From positions 186,001 to 250,000 of the forward strand of contig NZ_CP130832.1 of assembly GCF_030549615.1 (NCBI RefSeq): a stretch of DNA of 64,000 nucleotides, read 5' to 3'. Positions 53,544 to 61,143 of the stretch are shown here, piece by piece. Origin of the DNA: Stenotrophomonas sp. 610A2 (GTDB lineage: Bacteria > Pseudomonadota > Gammaproteobacteria > Xanthomonadales > Xanthomonadaceae). Both the position numbers and the translations under genes were made by a program. Each line of letters begins with the position of its first letter. Position 1 is the first letter of the stretch. Below the pieces are notes generated by a model. The model saw nothing but the letters and a program-made list of their open reading frames with translations. It did no database searches and was not told the origin of the DNA.

Positions 53544-56312
53544 ATGAGCAGATTAGTCCTTATAGACGGTTCCAGTTACCTGTACCGCGCGTTCCACGCG
53601 CTCCCGCCACTGACCAATGCCAATGGCGAGCCGACCGGCGCGCTGTTCGGCGTGGTCAACATGCTGCGCTCCACGCTGAAAGAGAAGCCCGAGTACGTCG
53701 CCTTCGTGGTCGATGCGCCGGGCAAGACCTTCCGCGACGACATGTATGCCGACTACAAGGCCAATCGCCCGCCGATGCCCGATGACCTGCGTTCGCAGGT
53801 GCAGCCGATGTGCGACATCGTGCAGGCGCTGGGTATCGACATCCTGCGCGTAGACGGCGTCGAAGCTGATGACGTGATCGGCACGCTGGCGCTGGCCGCT
53901 GCCGCGGATGGACTGGAAGTCACCATCTCCACCGGCGACAAGGATTTCGCCCAGCTGGTGCGCCCTGGCGTGGTGCTGGTCAACACCATGACCGGCAGCC
54001 GTACCGATTCGGACGCGGCGGTGATCGACAAGTTCGGCGTGCGCGCCGATCAGATCATCGATTACCTCGCGCTGATGGGCGACACCGTCGACAACGTTCC
54101 GGGCGTGGAGAAATGCGGCCCCAAGACCGCTGCCAAGTGGCTGGCCGAGTACAACGATCTGGACGGCGTGATTGCTGCCGCCCCGGGCATGAAGGGCAAG
54201 ATCGGTGAGAACCTGCGCGCCGCACTTCCGCGCCTGCCCTTGAACCGCGATCTGGTCACCATCCGCACCGACGTGCCGCTGGAACAGGGACCGCGCGACC
54301 TGCAGCTGCGCGAGCAGGACGTGGAGTCGCTGCGTGGCCTGTACGCGCGCTACGGCTTCACCCAGGCGCTGCGCGAGCTGGGCGGTGTGGCCGCACCAGA
54401 CGTCGCTGCCGACAGCAAGCCCAGCCTGCGCGGCACCGCCGCCGGCTATGCCAAGGCCGCCGACAGTGAGCCGGTTGCTGGTTTGGATCCGGCGATGGCG
54501 GCCAAGGGCGAATACGAAACGGTATTCACCAGTGAGCAGTTGCAGGCCTGGGTGGAACGCCTGCAGGCCGCCGACGAATTCGCCTTCGATACCGAAACCG
54601 ATGCGCTGGATGCAATGCGCGCCAACCTGGTCGGCATCAGTCTGGCGGTAGAGGTCGGCAAGGGCGCCTATATCCCGGTAGGCCACATCTATCCGGGTGC
54701 GCCGGCACAGCTGCCGATGCAGCAGGTGCTGGATGCGCTCAAGCCGCTGCTGGAAGACGCCGGCAAGAAAAAGCTCGGTCAGCACGGCAAGTACGACATC
54801 CATGTGCTGCGCCGCCACGGCATCGAGGTGCAGGGCTATGCCGATGACACCATGCTGGAAAGCTTCGTGCTCAATTCCACGGCGACCCGCCATGACATGG
54901 ACTCGCTGGCGCAGCGCTACCTCGGTTACACCACCACCAAGTTCGAGGACGTGGCCGGCAAGGGTGCCAAGCAGATCTCCTTCGCCCAGGTAGGCATCGA
55001 CGAGGCCGGTGCCTACGCCGCCGAAGACGCCGATATCACCTTGCGCCTGCATCGCGTTCTGGGCCCGCAGCTGGCAGCGGTGCCATCGCTGCAGAGCGTG
55101 TACCGCGATATCGAAATGCCGCTGGTGCCGGTGCTTGCGCGCATCGAAGCCAATGGCGTCCGCATCGATGCGGCCGAACTGAAACGGCAGAGCAATGATC
55201 TGTCCGCACGCATGCTGGCCGCGCAGCAGAAGGCCACCGAGCTGGCTGGCCACACTTTCAACCTGGATTCGCCCAAGCAGCTGCAGGCGGTGTTGTTCGA
55301 CGAGCTTGGTTTGCCCGCGCTGGTGAAAACGCCCAAGGGCCAGCCCAGCACCAACGAAGAAGCGCTGGAGGCGATTGCCGAGCAGCACGAGTTGCCGCGC
55401 GTCATCCTCGAATACCGCGGCCTGACCAAGCTGCGCAGCACCTATACCGACAAGCTGCCGGAGATGGTCAACCCGGATACCGGCCGCGTGCACACCAGCT
55501 ATCACCAGTCGGGTGCAGCGACCGGACGCTTGTCATCTTCTGATCCCAACCTGCAGAACATCCCAGTGCGTACCGAGGATGGCCGTCGCATCCGCCAGGC
55601 TTTTGTCGCACCGCCGGGGCGCAAGCTGATGGCCTGCGATTACTCGCAGATCGAGCTGCGGATCATGGCCCACCTGTCGGAAGACCCGGGTCTGGTGCGT
55701 GCGTTCGAACAGGGCGCCGATGTGCACCGAGCCACTGCTGCCGAAGTATTCGGGCGCGCGCTGGACGAGGTGACGCCGAACGAACGCCGCGCAGCCAAGG
55801 CGATCAATTTCGGCCTGATGTACGGCATGAGCGCGTTTGGCCTGGCCAAGAACCTGGGCATTGATCGCGGCCAGGCGCAGGATTACGTGGCGCTGTATTT
55901 CAGCCGCTATCCGGCGGTGCGTGACTTCATGGAGCGCATGCGCGTGCAGGCGCGCGAGCAGGGCTATGTGGAAACCCTGTTCGGTCGTCGCCTGTACTTG
56001 AACGACATCAACGCCCGCAACCAGGGCCTGCGTGCCGGCGCCGAGCGTGCCGCCATCAATGCACCGATGCAGGGCACCGCGGCGGACATCATCAAGCGCG
56101 CGATGGTCAGCGTGGACGCGTGGCTGCAGGAGCATAGCGACAAGGCCAGGATGATCCTGCAGGTGCACGATGAACTGGTGTTCGAGGCAGATGACGCATT
56201 CATTGACACCTTGCGTGCCGAAGTCGAGCAACGCATGGCATCCGCCGCGAGTCTGCGTGTGCCGCTGGTAGTTGACACCGGAATCGGGGAAAACTGGGAT
56301 CAGGCACACTGA
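53544..56312 (+). CDS. polA: DNA polymerase I
   Basis: This 922-residue protein has three intact parts. Residues ~1-300 are the 5'-3' exonuclease (LVLIDGSSYLYRAFHALP, VDAPGKTFR, GDKDFAQLV, GVEKCGPKTAAKWL). Residues ~325-520 are the 3'-5' proofreading domain with the active DxE in FDTETDALD. Residues ~560-922 are the polymerase: GRLSSSDPNLQNIPVRT, motif A DYSQIELRIMAHLS, the O-helix KAINFGLMYGMSAFG and motif C QVHDELVF. It fills gaps in repair and removes Okazaki primers. Confidence 0.98.
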   Translation: MSRLVLIDGSSYLYRAFHALPPLTNANGEPTGALFGVVNMLRSTLKEKPEYVAFVVDAPGKTFRDDMYADYKANRPPMPDDLRSQVQPMCDIVQALGIDILRVDGVEADDVIGTLALAAAADGLEVTISTGDKDFAQLVRPGVVLVNTMTGSRTDSDAAVIDKFGVRADQIIDYLALMGDTVDNVPGVEKCGPKTAAKWLAEYNDLDGVIAAAPGMKGKIGENLRAALPRLPLNRDLVTIRTDVPLEQGPRDLQLREQDVESLRGLYARYGFTQALRELGGVAAPDVAADSKPSLRGTAAGYAKAADSEPVAGLDPAMAAKGEYETVFTSEQLQAWVERLQAADEFAFDTETDALDAMRANLVGISLAVEVGKGAYIPVGHIYPGAPAQLPMQQVLDALKPLLEDAGKKKLGQHGKYDIHVLRRHGIEVQGYADDTMLESFVLNSTATRHDMDSLAQRYLGYTTTKFEDVAGKGAKQISFAQVGIDEAGAYAAEDADITLRLHRVLGPQLAAVPSLQSVYRDIEMPLVPVLARIEANGVRIDAAELKRQSNDLSARMLAAQQKATELAGHTFNLDSPKQLQAVLFDELGLPALVKTPKGQPSTNEEALEAIAEQHELPRVILEYRGLTKLRSTYTDKLPEMVNPDTGRVHTSYHQSGAATGRLSSSDPNLQNIPVRTEDGRRIRQAFVAPPGRKLMACDYSQIELRIMAHLSEDPGLVRAFEQGADVHRATAAEVFGRALDEVTPNERRAAKAINFGLMYGMSAFGLAKNLGIDRGQAQDYVALYFSRYPAVRDFMERMRVQAREQGYVETLFGRRLYLNDINARNQGLRAGAERAAINAPMQGTAADIIKRAMVSVDAWLQEHSDKARMILQVHDELVFEADDAFIDTLRAEVEQRMASAASLRVPLVVDTGIGENWDQAH

Positions 56313-56353
56313 ATTTCTATTTTCTTAACCAGAAAGTATTAGTAAATGAGACA

Positions 56354-56476
56354 ATGCGTCGCGTTACATCGCATTTAATAAATGCCAGCGATATTGAGCT
56401 GATGAATCTGTCCTTAATTCTTTTGAAAGAGCGACAGAATCTTCACGATCCATCAAGGTTGGGAATGCTCATATAG
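56354..56476 (+). CDS. Possible 40-codon small ORF in a low-GC patch after polA
   Basis: The 400-bp gap 56313-56712 opens with about 165 bp of AT-rich DNA unlike its surroundings. One frame encodes MRRVTSHLINASDIELMNLS followed by LILLKERQNLHD and PSRLGMLI, an amphipathic, protein-like composition, and ends exactly at a strong hairpin terminator. No good ribosome site is seen and the frame continues a few codons upstream of the ATG. It may be a real micro-protein or the tail of a lost gene. Confidence 0.35.
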   Translation: MRRVTSHLINASDIELMNLSLILLKERQNLHDPSRLGMLI

Positions 56477-56505
56477 TCCGCGACAGACGCAACGTCTGTC
56501 GCGGA
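56477..56505 (+). terminator. Strong 13-bp hairpin
   Basis: TCCGCGACAGACG and CGTCTGTCGCGGA pair perfectly around CAA, one base after the stop of the 40-codon frame and 164 bases after polA. TCTCTCCC follows. It probably ends polA or small-ORF transcripts. Confidence 0.75.
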
Positions 56506-56712
56506 TCTCTCCCATCCCCTGGAGCAGATCTCGGAGCGGGGATTCCTCCCCAAATGCCCGCTCCCCGGCCCCGTCGACCCCCCCCTGGTCGGCGGGGCTT
56601 CTTTTTTGTAGCAAATGAAACTATTTCCGCCGCGCTTGTTGCCGGCGAGTTTCTCGCACCATCTTTATCCGCGTTGGCCGACGATGGCGCCATCGAGTGG
56701 TGGAGGGGAATC

Positions 56713-57195
56713 ATGTCCGACCTGTTCGCACTGGCGATGCCGTGGTGGGAGTTCATCCTGCGCGCGGTGATTGTCTATGTCGTGGTGCTGGTGATGGTGC
56801 GGGTTGCGGGCAAGCGCACGTTGGGGCAGTTCACCCCGTTCGACATGTTGTTGCTGGTGCTGTTGGGCAATGCCGTGCAGAACGCCTTGCTGGGGCCGGA
56901 CACCTCGTTGGGTGGTGGCCTGTTGCTGGCAGCCACGTTGATCGCGCTGAACTACATCGTAGGCTGGATCACCACCCGCAGCGCGTTGATGGAACAGGTG
57001 ATCGAGGGCGAGCCGGTGGTGTTGGCACGCCATGGCCATGTGCTGCAGAAAGTGTTGCAGCGCGAGCTGGTCAGCAAGGCGGATTTCGCCAAGGCGATGC
57101 GCGATGCAGGTTGCGATCAGGTCGATGAAGTAGATCTGGCGCTGCTGGAAACCAACGGCCACATCACCATCATTCTCAAGAAAGACAAGATGTAG
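56713..57195 (+). CDS. DUF421 (YetF-type) membrane protein
   Basis: The protein has 160 residues from ATG 56713, which has GGAGGGG just upstream; a longer frame from 56554 lacks support. Three N-terminal membrane helices (FILRAVIVYVVVLVMVRVAG, FDMLLLVLLGNAVQNALLG, LLLAATLIALNYIVGWI) are followed by a cytoplasmic alpha/beta domain (IEGEPVVLARHGHVLQ to EVDLALLETNGHITIILKK), the YetF layout. GKRTLGQFTPFDMLL is the family signature. Function is unknown; some relatives are stress-induced. It is convergent with hemF across a nested repeat block. Confidence 0.88.
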   Translation: MSDLFALAMPWWEFILRAVIVYVVVLVMVRVAGKRTLGQFTPFDMLLLVLLGNAVQNALLGPDTSLGGGLLLAATLIALNYIVGWITTRSALMEQVIEGEPVVLARHGHVLQKVLQRELVSKADFAKAMRDAGCDQVDEVDLALLETNGHITIILKKDKM

Positions 57196-57388
57196 TGCCG
57201 AGCCATGCTCGGCAGAGGCGTTACCAGGAAACCAAACTTGTGGGAGCGGCGTAAACCGCGAAACTCGTGGTCGATCCGATTGCAGGCTTTGCTGCAGCTT
57301 CATTGCTGTCGGTTTCGCGGCTTACGCCGCTCCCACAAATCTGTCGGGTCTCAGGTAAAGCCCCTTGCCGAGCATGGCTCGGCACTAC
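57192..57388. repeat. Nested palindrome: SMAG pair enclosing a GGAGCGGCGTAA pair
   Basis: A SMAG copy (57192-57214) and its inverse (57366-57388) enclose a GTGGGAGCGGCGTAAACCGCGAAAC element (57238-57264) and its inverse (57312-57338). All four units face symmetrically around the centre, so both strands can form a very long multi-stem structure between convergent genes. Confidence 0.85.
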
Positions 57389-57391
57389 AGG

Positions 57392-58294
57392 TCAGGCGTC
57401 CAGCCAATCGCGCGGGACCAGGTATTCGGCCAGGCGTGCTTCGTCGCTGCCGGTGTCGGGGCTGTAGCCGTACTCCCAGCGCACGCGCGGTGGCAGGCTC
57501 ATCAGGATGCTCTCGCTGCGGCCGCCGCTCTGCAGGCCGAACAGGGTGCCGCGGTCGTAGACCAGGTTGAACTCGACGTAGCGGCCGCGGCGGTACAGCT
57601 GGAACTCGCGCTCGCGTTCGCCATACGGCGTGTCCTTGCGGCGTTCGACGATGGGCAGGTAGGCATCGAGGAAGCCGTCACCAACCGCCTGCAGGTAGGC
57701 GAAGTCGGTTTCGAAGTCAGCGTGCAGGTCGTCGAAGAACAGGCCGCCCACGCCGCGCGTTTCATTGCGGTGCTTGAGGAAGAAATATTCATCGCACCAG
57801 CGCTTGTGCGCGGCGTAGCGCTCTTCTCCGTAAGGCGCGCATAGCTCGCGGGCAACCGTGTGCCAGTGCTGCACGTCTTCGTCGAAGGGATAGAAGGGGG
57901 TCAGGTCGAAGCCACCGCCGAACCAGGCAGCCACCGTCTTGCCGTCCAGTTCGGCCTGGAAGTAGCGCACGTTGGCGTGCGTGGTCGGCAGGTAGGGGTT
58001 GCTGGGGTGGAACACCAGCGACACGCCACAGGCGCGCCAGGACGCGCCTGTGAGCTCCGGGCGGTTGGCGGAGGCGGAAGGGGGCAGGCGGGTGCCGGCG
58101 ACGTCGGAGAAGCCGATGCCGGCCTGCTCGAACACCGCGCCATCGCGCAGGATGCGGGTGCGGCCACCGCCGCCCTCGGCGCGCTGCCAGCGGTCTTCGA
58201 TGAAACGGGCCTGGCCGTCGGCCTGCTCGATGGCGGCGCAGATGCGGTCCTGCAGGCCGGTCAGATAATCGCGTACGCGGTCGAATTCGTTCAT
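57392..58294 (-). CDS. hemF: Oxygen-dependent coproporphyrinogen III oxidase
   Basis: The protein has 300 residues from ATG 58294; the frame extending to 58420 is not needed. It converts coproporphyrinogen III to protoporphyrinogen IX with O2 in haem synthesis. Family signatures are clear: [60 protein letters not shown] and [16 protein letters not shown]. It lies near an S9 peptidase and a cytochrome bd gene but not in one operon with them. Confidence 0.97.
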   Translation of the reverse strand: MNEFDRVRDYLTGLQDRICAAIEQADGQARFIEDRWQRAEGGGGRTRILRDGAVFEQAGIGFSDVAGTRLPPSASANRPELTGASWRACGVSLVFHPSNPYLPTTHANVRYFQAELDGKTVAAWFGGGFDLTPFYPFDEDVQHWHTVARELCAPYGEERYAAHKRWCDEYFFLKHRNETRGVGGLFFDDLHADFETDFAYLQAVGDGFLDAYLPIVERRKDTPYGEREREFQLYRRGRYVEFNLVYDRGTLFGLQSGGRSESILMSLPPRVRWEYGYSPDTGSDEARLAEYLVPRDWLDA

Positions 58295-58340
58295 GCGCGT
58301 ACTGTAGCGCAGGCCGCTGCCGCGGCCTGCGCCTTGGTGC

Positions 58341-59897
58341 TTATTTGCGCAGCGACTTGCCCTTGCTGGGGGCCGCCGGTGCTTCGGCTTCGTCTTCGTT
58401 GTCGAGGTCTCCGGCGGCACGCATCAGCTGTGCGCCCAGGCCGGCCATTGCCCAGTTGGTGGTCTCGTAGACATCGCAGGCCACATGGGTGCCCTTGCCG
58501 TCGCGCTTGCCGATGGACAGCAGCTTGCCGGGAATATCTTCGTCGGCGGTGTTCTCGTAGACGCTGCGCAGGTTCTCGCAGCCAACGCGGACGCCGGCCT
58601 GGCACAGCTTCTGGTAAGCCGGGGCGGCGGCCTGCCAGTCGCCGGCCAGCGCATTGCGGTGGCCGAGCGTGTTGCAGCCCTGCAGCTTGCCGCTGTCGCA
58701 GCAGGCCTGCGGGTCGCTGCCCAACGGGCAGTCCTGCGGCAGCGGCAGTTCGACGAATACCTTCGGCGCGCTGCATTGCGTGCTGCCGCCGGTGCGCTGG
58801 TAGACGGCGTAGCGATTCCATTCGTCGACGCCAAGCAGGCCACCATTGCGCAGCGGCTTGAGCACGAAGTCGCCGCCCTTGTCGTGGCGGATATGGATGG
58901 CACCATCCTGCAGACGTGCGCGCATCTCACTGCCCATGCCTACAGTGACCAGGCCATCGTTGCCGAAACCCAGTTCGTCCATCAGCCCGGTGCTGGCCTT
59001 GTAGTCGCCGCAGGGCAGGGCGCTGGCCTGCTCTGCATCCAGATCGGCGGCGCTCAGTGCGGCCAGGCTTTGGGCACGTTGGCAGGTGATTTCATCGGCG
59101 CCGGACTTGCAGGCCAGCTGCAGGGCTTCCCGTGCGGGGAAGTAACGCGAAGCATCCCAATGCGCGTCGGCAACCTTGCCGCAGAAGCCTGCGTCCGGAT
59201 GGCTGCGGCACAGCTGCAGCAGCTCGTTCAAGCGTGGCTCGGGCAGGATCACCGTGCTGCTGCTCAAGGCGCCGGCCAGCGCCTTGGCCATGGCGATGCC
59301 GAGCACTTCCTTGGCCGCTGCCAGACAGGCGGCTTCGTTGTACTGCGGATTGCCCTCCTTGCAGACTGCAGGCTCTTCCAGGTCCGGATCAGGCAATGCT
59401 GCCTGTTGTGCGTCCTGGGCTTCAACGCGGTAGCTGGACAGCAGGCGCTCGCAGGCGAAGGGCAGGTCTTCCCGGCACCACTGGCTCAACTGCTGCGGCG
59501 TCGCCGTACGGGCGTTCTCGACGCAGCTGTCGATATCGGCACGGCAGCTGTTCGCGGCCGGCGCGGGCGAGGTCTTGCAGCTGTTGCTTGAATCAAGCAC
59601 GTAGCCGCCCAGGCTGCCGGTGATGCGCTTGCCATCGCGGCTGAGGCTGTACTCGGTGCTGAAACCATTGGAGACATCGGCGGCGTGCAGCGTGTTGCCC
59701 TGCTGGCGGATCACGTACTTTGTGGGTGCCAGACCCTGGTAGCGCATCGTGGCCTGGCTGCTGCTTTCAACCACAAAGCGTGCCGAACCCTCTTCGGCGG
59801 TATAGCTGCCGCAGCTCAAGGTGGCGGCAGCCGCTGGCAGCACAGTCAGCGCCAGCAGGCCGCTGGCAACGGCGCACAGAAATCGTGGGACAGACAT
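58341..59897 (-). CDS. Cys-rich exported protein with Sel1/HcpA-like repeats
   Basis: This 518-residue protein has a signal peptide ([19 protein letters not shown]). The mature chain carries more than 20 Cys residues spaced as in disulfide-bonded Sel1-like (HcpA) repeats: [84 protein letters not shown]. An N-terminal beta region (residues ~22-110) and a central beta region (~300-390) interrupt the helical pairs. It is probably a periplasmic or secreted scaffold stabilised by DsbA. No enzyme motif is seen and the function is unknown. It precedes hemF and follows a membrane-protein gene on the same strand. Confidence 0.8.
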   Translation of the reverse strand: MSVPRFLCAVASGLLALTVLPAAAATLSCGSYTAEEGSARFVVESSSQATMRYQGLAPTKYVIRQQGNTLHAADVSNGFSTEYSLSRDGKRITGSLGGYVLDSSNSCKTSPAPAANSCRADIDSCVENARTATPQQLSQWCREDLPFACERLLSSYRVEAQDAQQAALPDPDLEEPAVCKEGNPQYNEAACLAAAKEVLGIAMAKALAGALSSSTVILPEPRLNELLQLCRSHPDAGFCGKVADAHWDASRYFPAREALQLACKSGADEITCQRAQSLAALSAADLDAEQASALPCGDYKASTGLMDELGFGNDGLVTVGMGSEMRARLQDGAIHIRHDKGGDFVLKPLRNGGLLGVDEWNRYAVYQRTGGSTQCSAPKVFVELPLPQDCPLGSDPQACCDSGKLQGCNTLGHRNALAGDWQAAAPAYQKLCQAGVRVGCENLRSVYENTADEDIPGKLLSIGKRDGKGTHVACDVYETTNWAMAGLGAQLMRAAGDLDNEDEAEAPAAPSKGKSLRK

Positions 59898-59913
59898 GGA
59901 TACTCCGGGGGAT

Positions 59914-60492
59914 TCAGCGAAACAGGGCGCGCACGTCTGGGCGACGCAGCTTGATCACCAACCATCCGTGCAGCACGGCCAGGGCCAGTGCGGCGGCGGC
60001 GCCGGTGATCAGCGAGGTCCACAGGCCGACACGCAGTTGCACGCGCATCTCCAGGCCCTGTGGTGAATTGAGGAAGTCTGCAGGCACCATCGCCTGCATG
60101 CTTTCGAACATGCCGTGGATCAGCGGCAGGAAGGCGAAGTTGGCCACCGCCACCAGCACCAGGAAGACGATGAAGCCGATCCGGCCCCATTCGCGGTGCC
60201 TGAGCAAGGCCCATGACACCGCAAGGAACGCGATCGAGAGCAGCAGGCCGAGCACGCTGAGCGAGAGTGCGTGCTTGCCGAGCCAGATCACACCGGCCGG
60301 CACCGGCAAACCCTCGCTCTGCATCGCTGCGATGATGTCCAGGCGGCCCATCAGTGCTACCACCAGTAGTTGCAGCAGGCTCCAGACAATAGCCAGCGCC
60401 GCCATCACCAACGACAGTTTGGCGGTAACTGCGATGAACGAGGCCGCGGCGGAGGGCGTGGCCGTAGAGGTCGGGAATTGAGGCTGGTTCAC
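59914..60492 (-). CDS. Four-helix membrane protein of unknown function
   Basis: The protein has 192 residues from GTG 60492; an ATG at 60585 lies inside the NUDIX gene and is less likely. Four predicted membrane helices (ALAIVWSLLQLLVVALM, LSLSVLGLLLSIAFLAVSWALL, IGFIVFLVLVAVANFAFLPLI, LITGAAAALALAVLHGWLVI). The start region is Thr/Ala/Ser-rich. HREWGRIGFIVFLVL resembles small predicted membrane proteins in other xanthomonads, with no known role. It lies 16 bases upstream of the Cys-rich secreted-protein gene, suggesting co-transcription. Confidence 0.75.
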   Translation of the reverse strand: MNQPQFPTSTATPSAAASFIAVTAKLSLVMAALAIVWSLLQLLVVALMGRLDIIAAMQSEGLPVPAGVIWLGKHALSLSVLGLLLSIAFLAVSWALLRHREWGRIGFIVFLVLVAVANFAFLPLIHGMFESMQAMVPADFLNSPQGLEMRVQLRVGLWTSLITGAAAALALAVLHGWLVIKLRRPDVRALFR

Positions 60493-60532
60493 AATGGCTC
60501 GTTGCGCGTTTGAGGGTGGGCCATTGCCGATG

Positions 60533-60964
60533 TCAGTCGGCTTTCGCGGCGGGGAACAGCGCGGCATACGCTGCGGGCAGTACATGCAATGCGCTCAGCG
60601 GTGCCAGTTTCACGCCATGCGGTGCCTGCAACGGGATCCATGCCAGTTCGGCAATTTCTGCCTGTACCTGCGGCATGCCGGTGATGCTTACCAGGAAGGA
60701 TTCGCCTTGTACGCGGCGGCCGGGTTCGTTGACGGCGACGTCTTCGAAGCTGCCCAGTGCAACTGCGTTGCTGCTGTCGACGTGTACGCCGAGTTCTTCG
60801 TGCAGCTCACGTGCCAGGGTCTGCAGCGCGTCTTCGCCTGGCTCGCGCTTGCCACCGGGCTGGATGAAGGTATCCGAGCCATGTTTACGCACGACCAGCA
60901 CGCGTTGCTGCGGATCGAGGATGACGGCGGTGACGATGCGGATGGGGTTTTCAGTGGCTGACAT
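60533..60964 (-). CDS. NUDIX hydrolase
   Basis: The protein has 143 residues from ATG 60964. The Nudix box GGKREPGEDALQTLARELHEELGV (~residues 37-60) keeps all consensus Gly, Glu and Arg residues for Mg-dependent hydrolysis of nucleoside diphosphate-linked substrates. The N-terminal RIVTAVILDPQQRVLVVRK and the GESFLVSITG strand fit MutT-like members. Substrate is not predictable. A 40-base gap to the next gene suggests a shared transcript. Confidence 0.92.
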   Translation of the reverse strand: MSATENPIRIVTAVILDPQQRVLVVRKHGSDTFIQPGGKREPGEDALQTLARELHEELGVHVDSSNAVALGSFEDVAVNEPGRRVQGESFLVSITGMPQVQAEIAELAWIPLQAPHGVKLAPLSALHVLPAAYAALFPAAKAD

Positions 60965-61049
60965 GTGCTTCCAGCGGGTAGGGCTCCGTGTGGGAATGGT
61001 ACTGGAGGCTTGGGTGGTGATGTGGTTCTGCGTAGGCAAGGGGAAAAGC

Positions 61050-61098
61050 AAAAGCACCCCTCCCCAACCCTCCCCTGCGCTTTGCGCAAGGGAGGGGG
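61050..61098. repeat. CCCTCCC-type intergenic repeat
   Basis: A single CACCCCTCCCCAACCCTCCCCTGCGC..GCAAGGGAGGGGGC element stands between the divergent-facing ends of the NUDIX upstream region and the S9 peptidase terminator. Confidence 0.7.
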
Positions 61099-61109
61099 CG
61101 GTCTTCAAA

Positions 61110-61139
61110 CAACAAGGGCGCCTTACGGCGCCCTTGTTG
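61110..61139 (-). terminator. Intrinsic terminator of the S9 peptidase gene
   Basis: CAACAAGGGCGCC and GGCGCCCTTGTTG pair perfectly over 13 bp around TTAC, four bases past the minus-strand stop. On the minus strand TTTG follows, giving a short U-rich end. Confidence 0.85.
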
Positions 61140-61143
61140 ATGC

